Positions 52,481 through 61,703 are shown, counted from the stretch's first letter. The stretch is 64,000 nucleotides of DNA from Arthrobacter nitroguajacolicus_D (GCF_031455195.1 NZ_JAVDSH010000009.1:1-64000); one strand, 5' to 3'. Notes: generated by a model from the letters alone, not told the origin. Numbers and translations are program-made.

Positions 52481-53923
52481 CTACTGGCCATCGACGGCAT
52501 CTGCGGGAGCGAACGAACTCCCGGGACCCGCAAGCAAAGTGTTGGGTCCTGCCGGACGGAGTTCAGCAGTCTCCACGCCAATCTGTTTCAGGGCAGCGAA
52601 AGCCTCGAACTCGTCACGGCCTTTCATCATGACCGAAACATGCCCGTCGTCTGTCAGGGCAACTTCGTCCGTTGGCCGCAGGATGGCCCTGAGGTCCGCT
52701 CCCTCGGGCAGTTCGAAGCGCACCAGCGTGGAAAGGTCGGAGTGCAGGGAGCGCGGGTCCCGGCCCTCGCGGCGTATCTTCTCCTCTTCCAACAGGACGC
52801 CCGTGAGGAGCCTGGTGCTGCGATCCCAGGTAAAGCATCTCGCCCATTCCTTGCATTCCACTGAAACGTCCCTGGCTGCGTCCGGCTCACCCATGACCGG
52901 CAATGCCTCGACCATGGCTTTCCCAAACTCCTTGGGTGTATCCACCAACCAGCCTGTCCTGCCATCCACCACGGAGTCCCGAATGCCCGGTACCCGCAAA
53001 GCAAGGCAGGGCACGCCCCACGCGGCGGCCTCGATGACTGAGCAACCCCAGCCTTCCGAGGCTGAGGTGGAAGCAGTCAGCCAGGCCCTGCTCAGCAATT
53101 CGTCACGGACCTCATTGGGCTGGTACCCGTGGAACGTCACCGCATGATCCAGGCCCAGGTCCATGGCCAACTGCTGCAGGCGTGCCCGTTCCGGACCGTC
53201 CCCGACGATGTCCATCCGCAGTTTGGGGATACTCCGTGCGGCCACGGCGAATTGTCCCAACAGCAGGTCCAGCCGTTTGTGGGGTACCAGTCGGCTGACG
53301 ACGGCGAGGGTAGGCCTGAGTGCGCGGGCGGCAACCGGCCGCGGACTGTCCGTGGTTCCGTTGGGAACCACATGGACGGGTCCCGAGAATCCGAGCTTAC
53401 GCAGTTCCAACCTGGTGGATGCTGAGACCGCCACGATGGAGCGCTGCCCGTACACGGATTTGGCGCCTGAACTTTCCAGGAACCGGCCGACCGCCGCCAT
53501 GGGAGGTGAGAACTTGGTACGGAACTGTTCCTGATGGACATGGTGGATCAATTGGATGATCGGGATGTCCCGCCGCAGGAACAAGGGAGAGAAGAACGGA
53601 ATGCCGTTCTGGCAATCCACCACGGCATCAAACTGACCGTTGGTCCGCAGGAGCCGCAACGCCGAATGGGCGTAGATGGATAGGGCTCCGCCCCCGCGCA
53701 CTATGCGGATGCCGTCGATGAGGTCCTCAGCGGACTGACCGGCGTCGCGTCCCGTGAACCAGGTGACCTGGACTCCGTGTTGCACCCATCTCCTGGAGAT
53801 TTCATGCATGTACTGCTCCGCGCCACCAGCCTGTGAGTGCTTGATGTCGCGCCAGTTGAGGACAAGCACGTGCTTCCCCGCAAGCCGGGATGGAGAGTTC
53901 AGGTCGGGTAGAGCAAAGGTCAT
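52481..53923 (-). CDS. GT4 family glycosyltransferase
   Basis: 480 aa from the ATG at 53923 (overlaps the previous stop by 4 bases); a longer frame runs through the upstream GT2 gene. VLVLNWRDIKHSQAGGAEQYM opens the GT-B fold; VVSRLVPHKRLDLLL, DIVGDGPERARL, VTFHGYQPNE and SASEGWGCSVIEAAAWGVP are GT4 donor-site blocks. The last about 120 residues form an extra helical or mixed domain (VALTDDGHVSVMMKGRDEF) not usual for GT4. Confidence 0.9.
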   Translation of the reverse strand: MTFALPDLNSPSRLAGKHVLVLNWRDIKHSQAGGAEQYMHEISRRWVQHGVQVTWFTGRDAGQSAEDLIDGIRIVRGGGALSIYAHSALRLLRTNGQFDAVVDCQNGIPFFSPLFLRRDIPIIQLIHHVHQEQFRTKFSPPMAAVGRFLESSGAKSVYGQRSIVAVSASTRLELRKLGFSGPVHVVPNGTTDSPRPVAARALRPTLAVVSRLVPHKRLDLLLGQFAVAARSIPKLRMDIVGDGPERARLQQLAMDLGLDHAVTFHGYQPNEVRDELLSRAWLTASTSASEGWGCSVIEAAAWGVPCLALRVPGIRDSVVDGRTGWLVDTPKEFGKAMVEALPVMGEPDAARDVSVECKEWARCFTWDRSTRLLTGVLLEEEKIRREGRDPRSLHSDLSTLVRFELPEGADLRAILRPTDEVALTDDGHVSVMMKGRDEFEAFAALKQIGVETAELRPAGPNTLLAGPGSSFAPADAVDGQ

Positions 53924-54717
53924 GGTGTTGCTTTCTGGAGTTGAAGCACCGAGGCGAAGCTTGCAACTCCGTCCTGGAAAGGGCGGAATGTCGACTCCGC
54001 GCCGTCGGTCCACGCCACGGGCAGTTCGATAATGCTGGCGTTGTTGTCCTGGAGCCGGAGAAGCAGCTCAACGTCAAAGGCGAACCCGGTGCTGCGGCAT
54101 TGCACCATGGCAGCTGTCAGGGCATCGCGTTCAAAGAACTTGAAGCCACACTGGGTGTCCTGGATGCCCTTCACCTTGGACCGGGTCAGGACCCTGAACG
54201 CCGTTCCGCCCACCCGGCGCCCAATGTGTTGGGGACGGACGAAGGTGGAGCCAGGGGCATGGCGGGACGCGATGACTGCGGCCGCACCGTTGGACAGGTG
54301 GGTCATGGTTTCGGTGAGCGTTTCCAAGGGAGTGGCCAGGTCGGCGTCGAAGAAGCCGGTGAACCTGGACGTTCCGCTGAGGAGGCCTCGGCGGACTGCC
54401 GCTCCCTTGCCGCGGCGCGAGCAACCTACGACGGAGATGGGAACCACGCCCCCTTTCTCGCGGGAGATCCTGCGGACAACCGCAGCGGTCTCATCAACAC
54501 TGCCGTTGTCCACCACCACGATGCGTGACGACCACGGCTGGGTCGCCAGGAAATCGACTGTCTGCCGGAGGGTACCTGGAATCCTGGCGGCCTCGTTGTA
54601 GGCCGGGATAACCACCTCGAGATCCACGTGGGAGCGCCGCAGAGTCTCTAAATGTCGGCGTGCTTGTAGACCTCCTCTCCTGCCGATGTGCACACTGTGG
54701 GATTGCAGCAGAACCAT
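53920..54717 (-). CDS. GT2 family glycosyltransferase (polyprenyl-phosphate sugar synthase type)
   Basis: 265 aa from the ATG at 54717, which has GGAGG 5 bases upstream. DLEVVIPAYNEAARI, VVVDNGSVDETA, GKGAAVRRGLLSG, FFDADLATPLETL (DxD-type metal site) and DTQCGFKFFERDA match dolichyl-phosphate glucosyl/mannosyl transferases. No transmembrane tail. It likely makes a polyprenyl-phosphate sugar used by the downstream membrane proteins. First gene of the 54717-48004 operon. Confidence 0.9.
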   Translation of the reverse strand: MVLLQSHSVHIGRRGGLQARRHLETLRRSHVDLEVVIPAYNEAARIPGTLRQTVDFLATQPWSSRIVVVDNGSVDETAAVVRRISREKGGVVPISVVGCSRRGKGAAVRRGLLSGTSRFTGFFDADLATPLETLTETMTHLSNGAAAVIASRHAPGSTFVRPQHIGRRVGGTAFRVLTRSKVKGIQDTQCGFKFFERDALTAAMVQCRSTGFAFDVELLLRLQDNNASIIELPVAWTDGAESTFRPFQDGVASFASVLQLQKATP

Positions 54718-54910
54718 CTGAGCCTCCAAATATCCGGTAGCGGGAACGAAAGCATGCCCGCAATATATGGAGTGGCGGAACCCGGCAACTCATGACGCCA
54801 ATCCTGGTTTGTGGTCCAAGTCGTGGACTGCTGCCGTGGCCGTGGGCGCTTCCCGGCGCTCTGAGCGAAATTGCTGGTTGGTTGTCTGTGCCCGTCTATA
54901 GAGTTGCCAC

Positions 54911-57145
54911 ATGAGCCACTCATCTTCCGTTCCTTCGGCCGCCCCGGAAACTACTGCCCCGGAGTCACATGTTGGGCCACCTGTCGCCAAGCGGGTGCCC
55001 ACGCGCCGCGAACACCACGGCGATGTTTTTGTGGACAACTATGAGTGGCTGAGGGATAAGGAATCCGCGGAGGTGGTGGAACACCTCAAGGCCGAGAATG
55101 CCTACCAGGAAGCTGTCACCGCGCACCAGGAGCCATTGCGCGAAGCCATGTTCCAGGAGATCAAGGGCCGCACGCAGGAGACCGACCTGTCCGTGCCCAA
55201 CCGGAAGGACGGCTGGTGGTACTACAGCCGGTCGGTGGAGGGCAAGGAATACAGCATCCAGTGCCGTATCCAGGCAGAAAATTCAGGCGACCCAGTGGCG
55301 GACTGGACTCCCCCTTCGGTGGAGGCAGGCGTCGAGCTCCCGGGCGAGGAAATCCTCCTCGATGGCAACGTCGAAGCTGAGGGAAAGCCGTTCTTCAGCG
55401 TTGGTGGTGCTGCGGTCACCCTGGACGGAAACCTCTATGCGTATGCAGTGGACAACGCCGGAGATGAACGCTTTACCCTCCGGATCAAGGATCTCCGCAC
55501 CGGTGAGCTCCTCCCGGACGTCATCGAGAACATCTTCTACGGTGTGGCTTTCTCCCCTGATGGCACCCGCCTCTTCTACACAGTCGTAGATGACGCCTGG
55601 CGTCCGTACCAAGTGAAAGCCCATGTCCTGGGCACTCCGGTAGCCGAGGATGAGGTGCTGTACCAGGAGGACGACGTCGCCATGTGGCTAGGTTTCGACC
55701 TCGCCTCCGACCGGCGTCACCTGGTGCTCAGCATCGGCTGCTCCGAGTTCAGCGAAACGCGGTTGCTCCGCTTCGATGACTACGAAGCCGGCCTCAGCAC
55801 CGTCATTTCCCGCGACGAACGTATTCTTTACGAGGCCGAGCCGTTCTTGCTCGATGGCCGCGAGACCCTCCTCCTGACCCATAACAAGGACGCCATCAAC
55901 TCCATGGTGAGCCTGGTTGACCCCGCCGAACTCGACAAGCCGCTCGAACAGCAGGACTGGCGGACCGTCGTCGGGCATTCCGACCAGGTGCGCGTCAACG
56001 GCGCGGGCGTAACGTCCACGCACCTTGTGCTCTCCATTCGCAAGGACACCATCGAACGGGTGCAGGTGCTGCCGCTTGCCGGGCTTGGTACTGCGTCGCA
56101 AGGCACCCCGGTGGAGCCAGCATTCGATGAGGAACTGTACACAGCGGGCGTTTCCGGCTCTGACTATGAAGCTCCCGTGATTCGCATGGGCTACACCTCC
56201 TACTTCACGCCGTCGCGCGTATACGACTTCGTCCTGCCCACCGCCGAGTTGCCCGCAGGCCAGTTACTGCTCCGCAAGGAAAGCCCGGTCCTTGGTGGCT
56301 ACAGTTCCACCGACTACGTCGCCACCCGCGAATGGGCAACGGCCGACGACGGCACCCGGGTCCCGCTCTCGGTGCTGCGTCACGCTTCGGTTCAGCAGGA
56401 CGGCACCGCGGCGGGCCTGGTGTACGGCTACGGATCCTATGAGATGAGCATGGATCCGGGCTTCGGCGTGGCCCGCTTGTCATTGTTGGATCGCGGGATC
56501 GTCATGGTGATCGCCCACATCCGGGGCGGCGGCGAGCTGGGACGCCACTGGTACGAGGACGGCAAGAAGCTCAGCAAGAAGAACACCTTTACCGACTTCA
56601 TCGCCGCGACTGACTGGCTCGCCGGATCAGGCTGGGTTGACCCGTCACGCGTAGCGGCCATGGGCGGCTCGGCCGGCGGCCTTCTCATGGGCGCCGTGGC
56701 GAATATGGCCCCCGAAAAGTATGCCGCGGTGGTGGCACAGGTGCCTTTCGTGGACGCCCTGACCACCATCCTTGACCCGGAGCTTCCGCTGTCCGCCTTG
56801 GAGTGGGAGGAATGGGGCAACCCGATCACGGACCCCGAGGCCTACGCCTACATGAAGTCCTACACTCCCTACGAGAATGTTGCGGCTGTGGCCTACCCTA
56901 AGATCGCTGCAGTGACGTCCTTCAACGACACCCGGGTGCTCTACGTCGAACCCGCAAAATGGGTGCAGGCGCTGCGTTCCGTTTCCACCGGGACCCAGCC
57001 AATCGTCATGAAGATCGAGATGGATGGCGGCCACGGCGGCGCATCGGGCCGGTACGTGCAATGGCGCGAGCGGGCATGGGATTACGCGTTCGTCGCGGAT
57101 TCCGTGGGTGCTACGGAGCTTCTCCCCGGAGCTGGCCCCAAGTAG
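54911..57145 (+). CDS. ptrB: Oligopeptidase B (S9A prolyl-oligopeptidase family)
   Basis: 744 aa cytoplasmic serine peptidase cutting short peptides after basic residues. N-terminal block VDNYEWLRDKESAEV, seven-bladed propeller (about 80-420), then the hydrolase domain with YGYGSYEMSMDPGF, HIRGGGELGRHWYEDGK, nucleophile GGSAGGLLMGA (Ser about 588), acid in FNDTRVLYVEP and His in DGGHGGASGR. The GSYE and EEWGNP blocks are typical of oligopeptidase B rather than prolyl oligopeptidase. Confidence 0.94.
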   Translation: MSHSSSVPSAAPETTAPESHVGPPVAKRVPTRREHHGDVFVDNYEWLRDKESAEVVEHLKAENAYQEAVTAHQEPLREAMFQEIKGRTQETDLSVPNRKDGWWYYSRSVEGKEYSIQCRIQAENSGDPVADWTPPSVEAGVELPGEEILLDGNVEAEGKPFFSVGGAAVTLDGNLYAYAVDNAGDERFTLRIKDLRTGELLPDVIENIFYGVAFSPDGTRLFYTVVDDAWRPYQVKAHVLGTPVAEDEVLYQEDDVAMWLGFDLASDRRHLVLSIGCSEFSETRLLRFDDYEAGLSTVISRDERILYEAEPFLLDGRETLLLTHNKDAINSMVSLVDPAELDKPLEQQDWRTVVGHSDQVRVNGAGVTSTHLVLSIRKDTIERVQVLPLAGLGTASQGTPVEPAFDEELYTAGVSGSDYEAPVIRMGYTSYFTPSRVYDFVLPTAELPAGQLLLRKESPVLGGYSSTDYVATREWATADDGTRVPLSVLRHASVQQDGTAAGLVYGYGSYEMSMDPGFGVARLSLLDRGIVMVIAHIRGGGELGRHWYEDGKKLSKKNTFTDFIAATDWLAGSGWVDPSRVAAMGGSAGGLLMGAVANMAPEKYAAVVAQVPFVDALTTILDPELPLSALEWEEWGNPITDPEAYAYMKSYTPYENVAAVAYPKIAAVTSFNDTRVLYVEPAKWVQALRSVSTGTQPIVMKIEMDGGHGGASGRYVQWRERAWDYAFVADSVGATELLPGAGPK

Positions 57146-57149
57146 GAGT

Positions 57150-57959
57150 TCATCGTTGGCGGGCCCGCAGCAGTGCGAAGTACCCCGGGATCACATCAGG
57201 GGCGGAAGGGTTGCTGAGCGGGCGCGTCTCGATGCTTGCTGAGCCTTCCTCCACCAGGTTCCAGTCCGCCGTCGGGAATGCCTTTGCGCGTTGCTTGGCA
57301 CCGAAGCGGCCGGGCATCGGCAGCCCACGAATCGCCCACTCGAGCGGTCCGGGGATGGATTTCCTCGTAGCTCCGAGGTGGCTCACGTAGTCCACCGGAG
57401 TGCCCGGAAAATTTGTCTCTGCCAGGAAAACCCCGCCCCGGGCCCCGACGACGGGCAGCAGGTTCGCTGCCAGTGCGGCACGGCCGTCGCTGTCCAGTAC
57501 GTGCAGGACACCGCGGATGAACACGTTGGCGTCGCCCGTCCAGCCTGCCTCGGCCAGTGCCGCCGCCACAGTAGCCGCAGCCTCCGGTGCGGTCATATCG
57601 CAGACTGCGAATGACGCCGTCGTGATGTCCGTTGATTCCTGCCGGGCCCGGTCAACTGCATTCGCCGAGTAATCAAGTCCCACAGCGAGAGGGAAGTGCC
57701 GTGCAAGAAGGCGGGTGAAGCTGCCGTTGCCACACCCGACGTCCACTACGGGAAGATTCGGGTCCAGCTGCGTCACCTTGGGCAGGTAACCGTTGAGTTC
57801 GTGGTCGCTGCCCGAATCCCACAGGACGTCACCAGCGGCACCTGTCGAGCGGACGTCGCCCCAGTACCGGTCCCACGCCGTTAGCGGGTCCTTGGGTGCG
57901 CCGGAGGAGAGCCTGATGAGGCGTGGAATCAGCAGGTACTTCCTGAGGGCGGAGAACAT
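57150..57959 (-). CDS. Class I SAM-dependent methyltransferase
   Basis: 269 aa. Motif I VVDVGCGNGSFTRLLA, then VGLDYSANAVDRAR, CDMTAPEA and ANVFIRGVLHVLD define a class I fold; the C-terminal third (NFPGTPVDYVSHLGA) resembles uncharacterised actinobacterial methyltransferases. Substrate unknown. Convergent with ptrB, 4 bases between stops. Confidence 0.85.
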   Translation of the reverse strand: MFSALRKYLLIPRLIRLSSGAPKDPLTAWDRYWGDVRSTGAAGDVLWDSGSDHELNGYLPKVTQLDPNLPVVDVGCGNGSFTRLLARHFPLAVGLDYSANAVDRARQESTDITTASFAVCDMTAPEAAATVAAALAEAGWTGDANVFIRGVLHVLDSDGRAALAANLLPVVGARGGVFLAETNFPGTPVDYVSHLGATRKSIPGPLEWAIRGLPMPGRFGAKQRAKAFPTADWNLVEEGSASIETRPLSNPSAPDVIPGYFALLRARQR

Positions 57960-57978
57960 TCTCCAAATATAGGTGGCG

Positions 57979-58374
57979 TTATGCCTCCACCAGCCACTCC
58001 AGGGCTTCTGTTTCGGAAGTGAAGAACTTGGTGGGGCACGGAGGCTTCATGATTCCAAGAAAGAAATTTGCAATCACCCTGTCAACCGGCGACGCACCCC
58101 ACAGGGCGATTCGATTGGCTTGGCAGGGCTTGGCGAACACTGATCTGGCGCCACGGGTGACGTCGTCCGTCGTCGCCATGTCAACAATCATGGGGTGCCG
58201 GTCTTCGCCGCACAGTTCATTGACCCTGTCCATGGCCCGTTGGGCATCCGATTCCTGGATCCTGGCACCGCGCGGCCACGTCAGGCGGAGGATTCCCTGC
58301 TCTTCGAGTTCAAGTTCGAACGACACCTGCTGGTTGTCTTGCGGTGTTGCGTGCTGATCCAAAGTGCTCCTCAT
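57979..58374 (-). CDS. STAS/SpoIIAA-like small protein
   Basis: 131 aa from an ATG at 58374; AGGAG before an in-frame TTG at 58362 makes that codon a strong alternative start. The fold pattern LRLTWPRGARI, MIVDMATTDDVTRGAR, IALWGASPVDRVIANFFLG and FFTSETEALEWL matches STAS/SpoIIAA-like proteins (DUF7793 type) found in Arthrobacter relatives. No phospho-Ser of anti-anti-sigma factors is evident. Divergent from the histidine kinase at 58580, hinting at a shared regulatory role. Confidence 0.75.
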   Translation of the reverse strand: MRSTLDQHATPQDNQQVSFELELEEQGILRLTWPRGARIQESDAQRAMDRVNELCGEDRHPMIVDMATTDDVTRGARSVFAKPCQANRIALWGASPVDRVIANFFLGIMKPPCPTKFFTSETEALEWLVEA

Positions 58375-58579
58375 GCGTTTCGGTGCCTGTGTCGGGGCTG
58401 ACGTCGTCACCCGGTTCGGCTTCCTCAAGGCTGACGAATCCCGCGGCCAATGTAAAGGGTGTGTTCCACGACTCAACAGGACCATTTCACGCGGGGAACC
58501 CGCGAGCCTCAATGCCGCTGATAAGGTGTTGCCAAATCCGGAAATACCGTGAATGGAACGTTGGAACGGAAGGGGCTCC

Positions 58580-60220
58580 GTGGGCGAGACCGTTGCCGAT
58601 GTACAGCATTCTCCGTCCGCCCTTGTGGCGGATTCGGATGGGGACCGTTTGGCCGCTGCCCAAGCTGCGCTCACCTCAGCCGGGTTCGACGTTTTTACGG
58701 CTTCGGATAATGCAGCTCTGGCCCTCCAGCTCCAGCACCACAGCCCTTCCGTGATCGTGGCTGGCAGCAGTTTGGCACGCGGCCTGCGCAATGCGGGGAT
58801 TCCGGTGCTGTTGCTCCTGGACGCCGAAGAATCCGTGGACTTCGCCGACGTCGAGTCCTGGCGGATGGCGGACTACGTCCTGGGTCCGGTGCGGGCAGGG
58901 GAACTGGTACACCGCGTCAGGACCCTGATCGGCCGGTCAATGGAGCGCGACCGTTCCCGGGGCGAGATAGAAGCCCTCCGCGAAAGCCTCCGGAATGTGT
59001 CCTCGGCGATCCGGGAAACCAACGAGCCGCAGCTGATCGCCGACCATGTGGTGCGTGGTTTCGGCGAGGCCCTGGGCGTGGACCACGTCTGGTTTGCGAC
59101 GTTCCGGGACGAACGCGTCCCCAACATCCGCGCCCAATGGAACCGTCAGGGCGTGCCACCCCTTCCCGCGAGGCTGGGGGACAGTGAAGACGCCATCACC
59201 GAAACAGCCAACAGGCTGTGGGCCGAGGCGGACGTCCTTGCGGTGTCGGACCACAGGAAAGATCCCGAATCACCGATCGCCAAGGCCTTGCGGGAATGGT
59301 CCTGCGAGCTGCACCCCGTCTCCACCGTGCTGCTGCCGGTCGGCGAAGGCGCAACTGCCATGGGCATCATCCTGCTGTCCACAGTGCAGGACGAGCACGA
59401 CTGGACCCGTCCCGAGATCGCGCTGATGCAGCACGTGGCCGGGAACGTGGCACACGGCCTCATCCAAGGCCATCTCATTAGCGCCCAGCAGCGGGTGCTG
59501 CACCAACTCCGGCAACTGGACAAGGCCAAAACCGACTTTCTGGCCACCGTGAACCATGAGCTGCGTACTCCCTTGACCTCCATCACTGCGTACCTCGACA
59601 TGATCCAGGACGGTTCGGGCGGCCCGGTACCTGAAGGCATTTCCAAGATGCTGGACGTCATTGGCCGGAACTCGGATCGCCTCCGCCGGCTCATCGAGGA
59701 CATGCTCACTGTGTCCATGCAGGACGGCAGCAACCTGGACCTCAAGCCTGTGGACATCGCCAAGCTGCTCCAGGTAGTTGTGGCAACGCTGCGGCCCCTG
59801 GCCGAGTCCCGGCACGTTTCCGTTTCCTTCACGGAGGCGAGCGAGGACATCGAAATTACGGCCGACGAAGCAAAGTTGGAGCAGGTCTTCACGAACATCG
59901 TGGCCAACGCCATCAAGTTCACCCCCGAGGGCGGCCAGGTAGGCATCACCAGTTCGGTGTCGGCCTCCGATAACGGCGCGCGGGCGGCCACTGTGCGGAT
60001 CGCCGACAACGGCCTGGGCATCCCTGAGCACGACCTCCCCCACATCTTCACGCGCTTCTACCGGGCCTCCAATGCCACCTCCGCCGCAGTCCCCGGCAGC
60101 GGCCTGGGGCTGGCCATTGCCCACGACATCATCAGCCGACACATGGGCCGGCTCCTGCTGGATTCCACGCTGGGCTCCGGAACGACCGTGTCCGTGGAGC
60201 TGCCGGTGGGAGGTCCGTAA
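58580..60220 (+). CDS. Soluble GAF-domain histidine kinase with degenerate receiver
   Basis: 546 aa from a GTG at 58580 (AAGGGG 5 bases upstream); an ATG at 58553 is in frame. Residues about 10-115 look like a receiver (ALVADSDGDRLAAAQAAL, then PSVIVAGSSLARG) in which the phosphoacceptor Asp is Gly. GAF domain about 140-300 (ETNEPQLIADHVVRGFGEAL). HisKA with NHELRTPLTSI (His near 323), HATPase with NIVANAIKF, IADNGLGIPEHD and GSGLGLAIA. No membrane helix, so it senses a cytoplasmic signal. No response regulator gene adjoins it. Confidence 0.9.
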   Translation: MGETVADVQHSPSALVADSDGDRLAAAQAALTSAGFDVFTASDNAALALQLQHHSPSVIVAGSSLARGLRNAGIPVLLLLDAEESVDFADVESWRMADYVLGPVRAGELVHRVRTLIGRSMERDRSRGEIEALRESLRNVSSAIRETNEPQLIADHVVRGFGEALGVDHVWFATFRDERVPNIRAQWNRQGVPPLPARLGDSEDAITETANRLWAEADVLAVSDHRKDPESPIAKALREWSCELHPVSTVLLPVGEGATAMGIILLSTVQDEHDWTRPEIALMQHVAGNVAHGLIQGHLISAQQRVLHQLRQLDKAKTDFLATVNHELRTPLTSITAYLDMIQDGSGGPVPEGISKMLDVIGRNSDRLRRLIEDMLTVSMQDGSNLDLKPVDIAKLLQVVVATLRPLAESRHVSVSFTEASEDIEITADEAKLEQVFTNIVANAIKFTPEGGQVGITSSVSASDNGARAATVRIADNGLGIPEHDLPHIFTRFYRASNATSAAVPGSGLGLAIAHDIISRHMGRLLLDSTLGSGTTVSVELPVGGP

Positions 60221-60301
60221 GCCGTATGACATCGCTGTCATGCGGGGCCTCCAGGGATTTGTCCCGCCGTCACTAATGCTCGACATGCGGCGAAACAAAA
60301 C

Positions 60302-60331
60302 TGATGCCCCGGGCAGCGGCCCAGGGCATCA
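60302..60331 (+). terminator. Hairpin between the histidine kinase and the IGWWPN peptide gene
   Basis: TGATGCCC and GGGCATCA, with inner GGC/GCC pairing, form a stem about 80 bases after the kinase stop, followed by ATTTATG. It can serve both convergent transcripts. Confidence 0.75.
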
Positions 60332-60370
60332 ATTTATGTCATATGGCCTCGAGAGGCGCTCCCCCAATGT

Positions 60371-60541
60371 TTAGTTTGGCCACCAACCGATGCTGGTGGT
60401 GTTCGTCTTGGTTGTGGTGACGCTGTTAGGCCACCAACCAATGGCCGAGCTGTCCTGCGAAGAGTCGGCATTGGCTGGAGCAGCGAATCCCGTTACTGCC
60501 AGAACCGCCGCCATGAGCAGGGTTGCCGCAAATTTTTTCAT
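60371..60541 (-). CDS. Secreted 56-aa peptide precursor with duplicated IGWWPN motif
   Basis: An ATG at 60541 (AAAGGG 8 bases upstream) opens 56 codons. Residues 1-25 are a textbook signal peptide: MKKF, a hydrophobic core (ATLLMAAVLAVTGFA) and an Ala-X-Ala site at PANA. The mature part is about 31 residues, starts DSSQDSS, and contains AIGWWPN and, at the very C-terminus, SIGWWPN, separated by a Thr/Ser/Lys-rich linker. No Cys, so no disulfide or lanthionine. It lies convergent to the histidine kinase and divergent from the TPR gene. Not a family I recognise; peptide signal, wall-binding peptide or processed natural product are all open. Confidence 0.72.
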   Translation of the reverse strand: MKKFAATLLMAAVLAVTGFAAPANADSSQDSSAIGWWPNSVTTTKTNTTSIGWWPN

Positions 60542-60579
60542 CCGCTATGCCCTTTCGTACTGATGCGAATTTGTTGTGT

Positions 60580-60598
60580 GTGACTTGAATAAAGTCAC
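60580..60598. promoter_or_regulatory. Perfect palindrome between the peptide gene and the TPR gene
   Basis: GTGACTTGAATAAAGTCAC has perfect 7-bp arms and a 5-base centre. It overlaps the -35 of the rightward promoter, a position typical of an operator. The binding protein is unknown. Confidence 0.5.
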
Positions 60599-60613
60599 GG
60601 GGCAAACTATACG
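60585..60613 (+). promoter_or_regulatory. Probable promoter of the TPR-GGDEF/EAL pair
   Basis: TTGAAT (60585) and TATACG (60608) with a 17-base spacer. The complement of the same stretch, TATAGT, could act as a -10 for the leftward peptide gene. Confidence 0.5.
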
Positions 60614-60648
60614 AGCTTTTCGTCTCTAATGACATGGATAATGGGCAT

Positions 60649-61701
60649 ATGCAAAGTCCGCAGCTCGCCGCCCACGTAGTAGCCGGGCTTTCGGCACGAG
60701 CCAAATGGAAGGAGCGGGACTTCGACGAAGCCGCCCGTTTGGCAAGTGACGCCGCCGCGTTGGCTACGCTGGCCGGCGACGAAGAAGCATGGTGGAACAT
60801 GCGCTACCTGCAGGCTGAGTGCCTCCGTGACCAGGGTCGGATCGAGGAATTCCTTGCCTTGGCTTCCGAACTCAACGATCACGCCCTCACAGCCACCTCA
60901 GCAGAGCTTGGCGCGAAGGCCGGGACCATGGTTGCCGTTGCCCTCCAAGGGCTGGGCCGGTTGGCGGAGGCGGCGACCATGGCGGCAGACGCAGCGAAGC
61001 TTGCGGCCCGGGACGCCGACCTGCTCTACGTCCAGATCCTCGCCCAACGCGCCCTGATCGCCGCCCTGGCAGAAAGCCGCCTGCTCGATTACGCCTGGCG
61101 GGAGTGCCTGGCCTTGGAGACCCTGCTGACGGACGATGTGGACGAGGACACCGCGGGTAAGGGCTACTGGGTGATTGGCAACGTTGCATTCCTTGCAGAC
61201 CGCGTCAACGACGGAGGGCGCTATCACGACATGGCGGCAGAGCTGCTGTCGCCTTCAAAGGACGTTGATCTCTGGGCCCGCTTCAACAGGGCCTCCGCCG
61301 AAATGCGCCTTCAGGCCAAACTCAGCGACGCCGCTACCCTCCGCTGCATTGAAAGGGCCGAGCTCGCCACGGACATTGTGGGTGGCTCCGAAAGGGACCA
61401 CTTGGAAATGTCCTTGGTCCGGGCCCATTGGCATTTCCTCAGCGGAGATATGCAGCAGGCTGCGGCCATCCTTGAACCGCTTTGCGCGCGGTCCTCCATT
61501 TTGGCCACCCAAACCTCCGCGGAAGCCCACTTCCTCCTCGCGCGGACGCTGCTCGAATTGGGGCGTCGAGATGAAGCGCTTGCGAATTTTGACGAAGCAG
61601 CGACACTGTTCGAACAGGCCGCATTGCCTGAACGAAGCGTCGCAGTCCGCGAACACCTGCGGCATGACGATGAGCGACGAGGCCAGCCGTACGGGGGGTG
61701 A
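60649..61701 (+). CDS. TPR-like helical repeat protein
   Basis: 350 aa from the ATG at 60649 (a Met at 60634 is in frame). The whole chain is helical hairpins with TPR-like Ala/Leu spacing (FDEAARLASDAAALATLAGD, GRLAEAATMAADAAKLAARD, RRDEALANFDEAATLFEQAA). No DNA-binding, catalytic or membrane segment. It overlaps the GGDEF-EAL frame, so the two are co-expressed and may interact. TPR superhelices can bind peptides; a receptor for the adjacent IGWWPN peptide is an attractive but untested idea. Confidence 0.82.
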   Translation: MQSPQLAAHVVAGLSARAKWKERDFDEAARLASDAAALATLAGDEEAWWNMRYLQAECLRDQGRIEEFLALASELNDHALTATSAELGAKAGTMVAVALQGLGRLAEAATMAADAAKLAARDADLLYVQILAQRALIAALAESRLLDYAWRECLALETLLTDDVDEDTAGKGYWVIGNVAFLADRVNDGGRYHDMAAELLSPSKDVDLWARFNRASAEMRLQAKLSDAATLRCIERAELATDIVGGSERDHLEMSLVRAHWHFLSGDMQQAAAILEPLCARSSILATQTSAEAHFLLARTLLELGRRDEALANFDEAATLFEQAALPERSVAVREHLRHDDERRGQPYGG

Positions 61702-61703
61702 GC

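Noticed and set aside
57979..58791. 270-aa version of the STAS-like protein
   Set aside because: The first 139 residues run antisense through the kinase gene start and have no ribosome site; the conserved fold begins after 58374.
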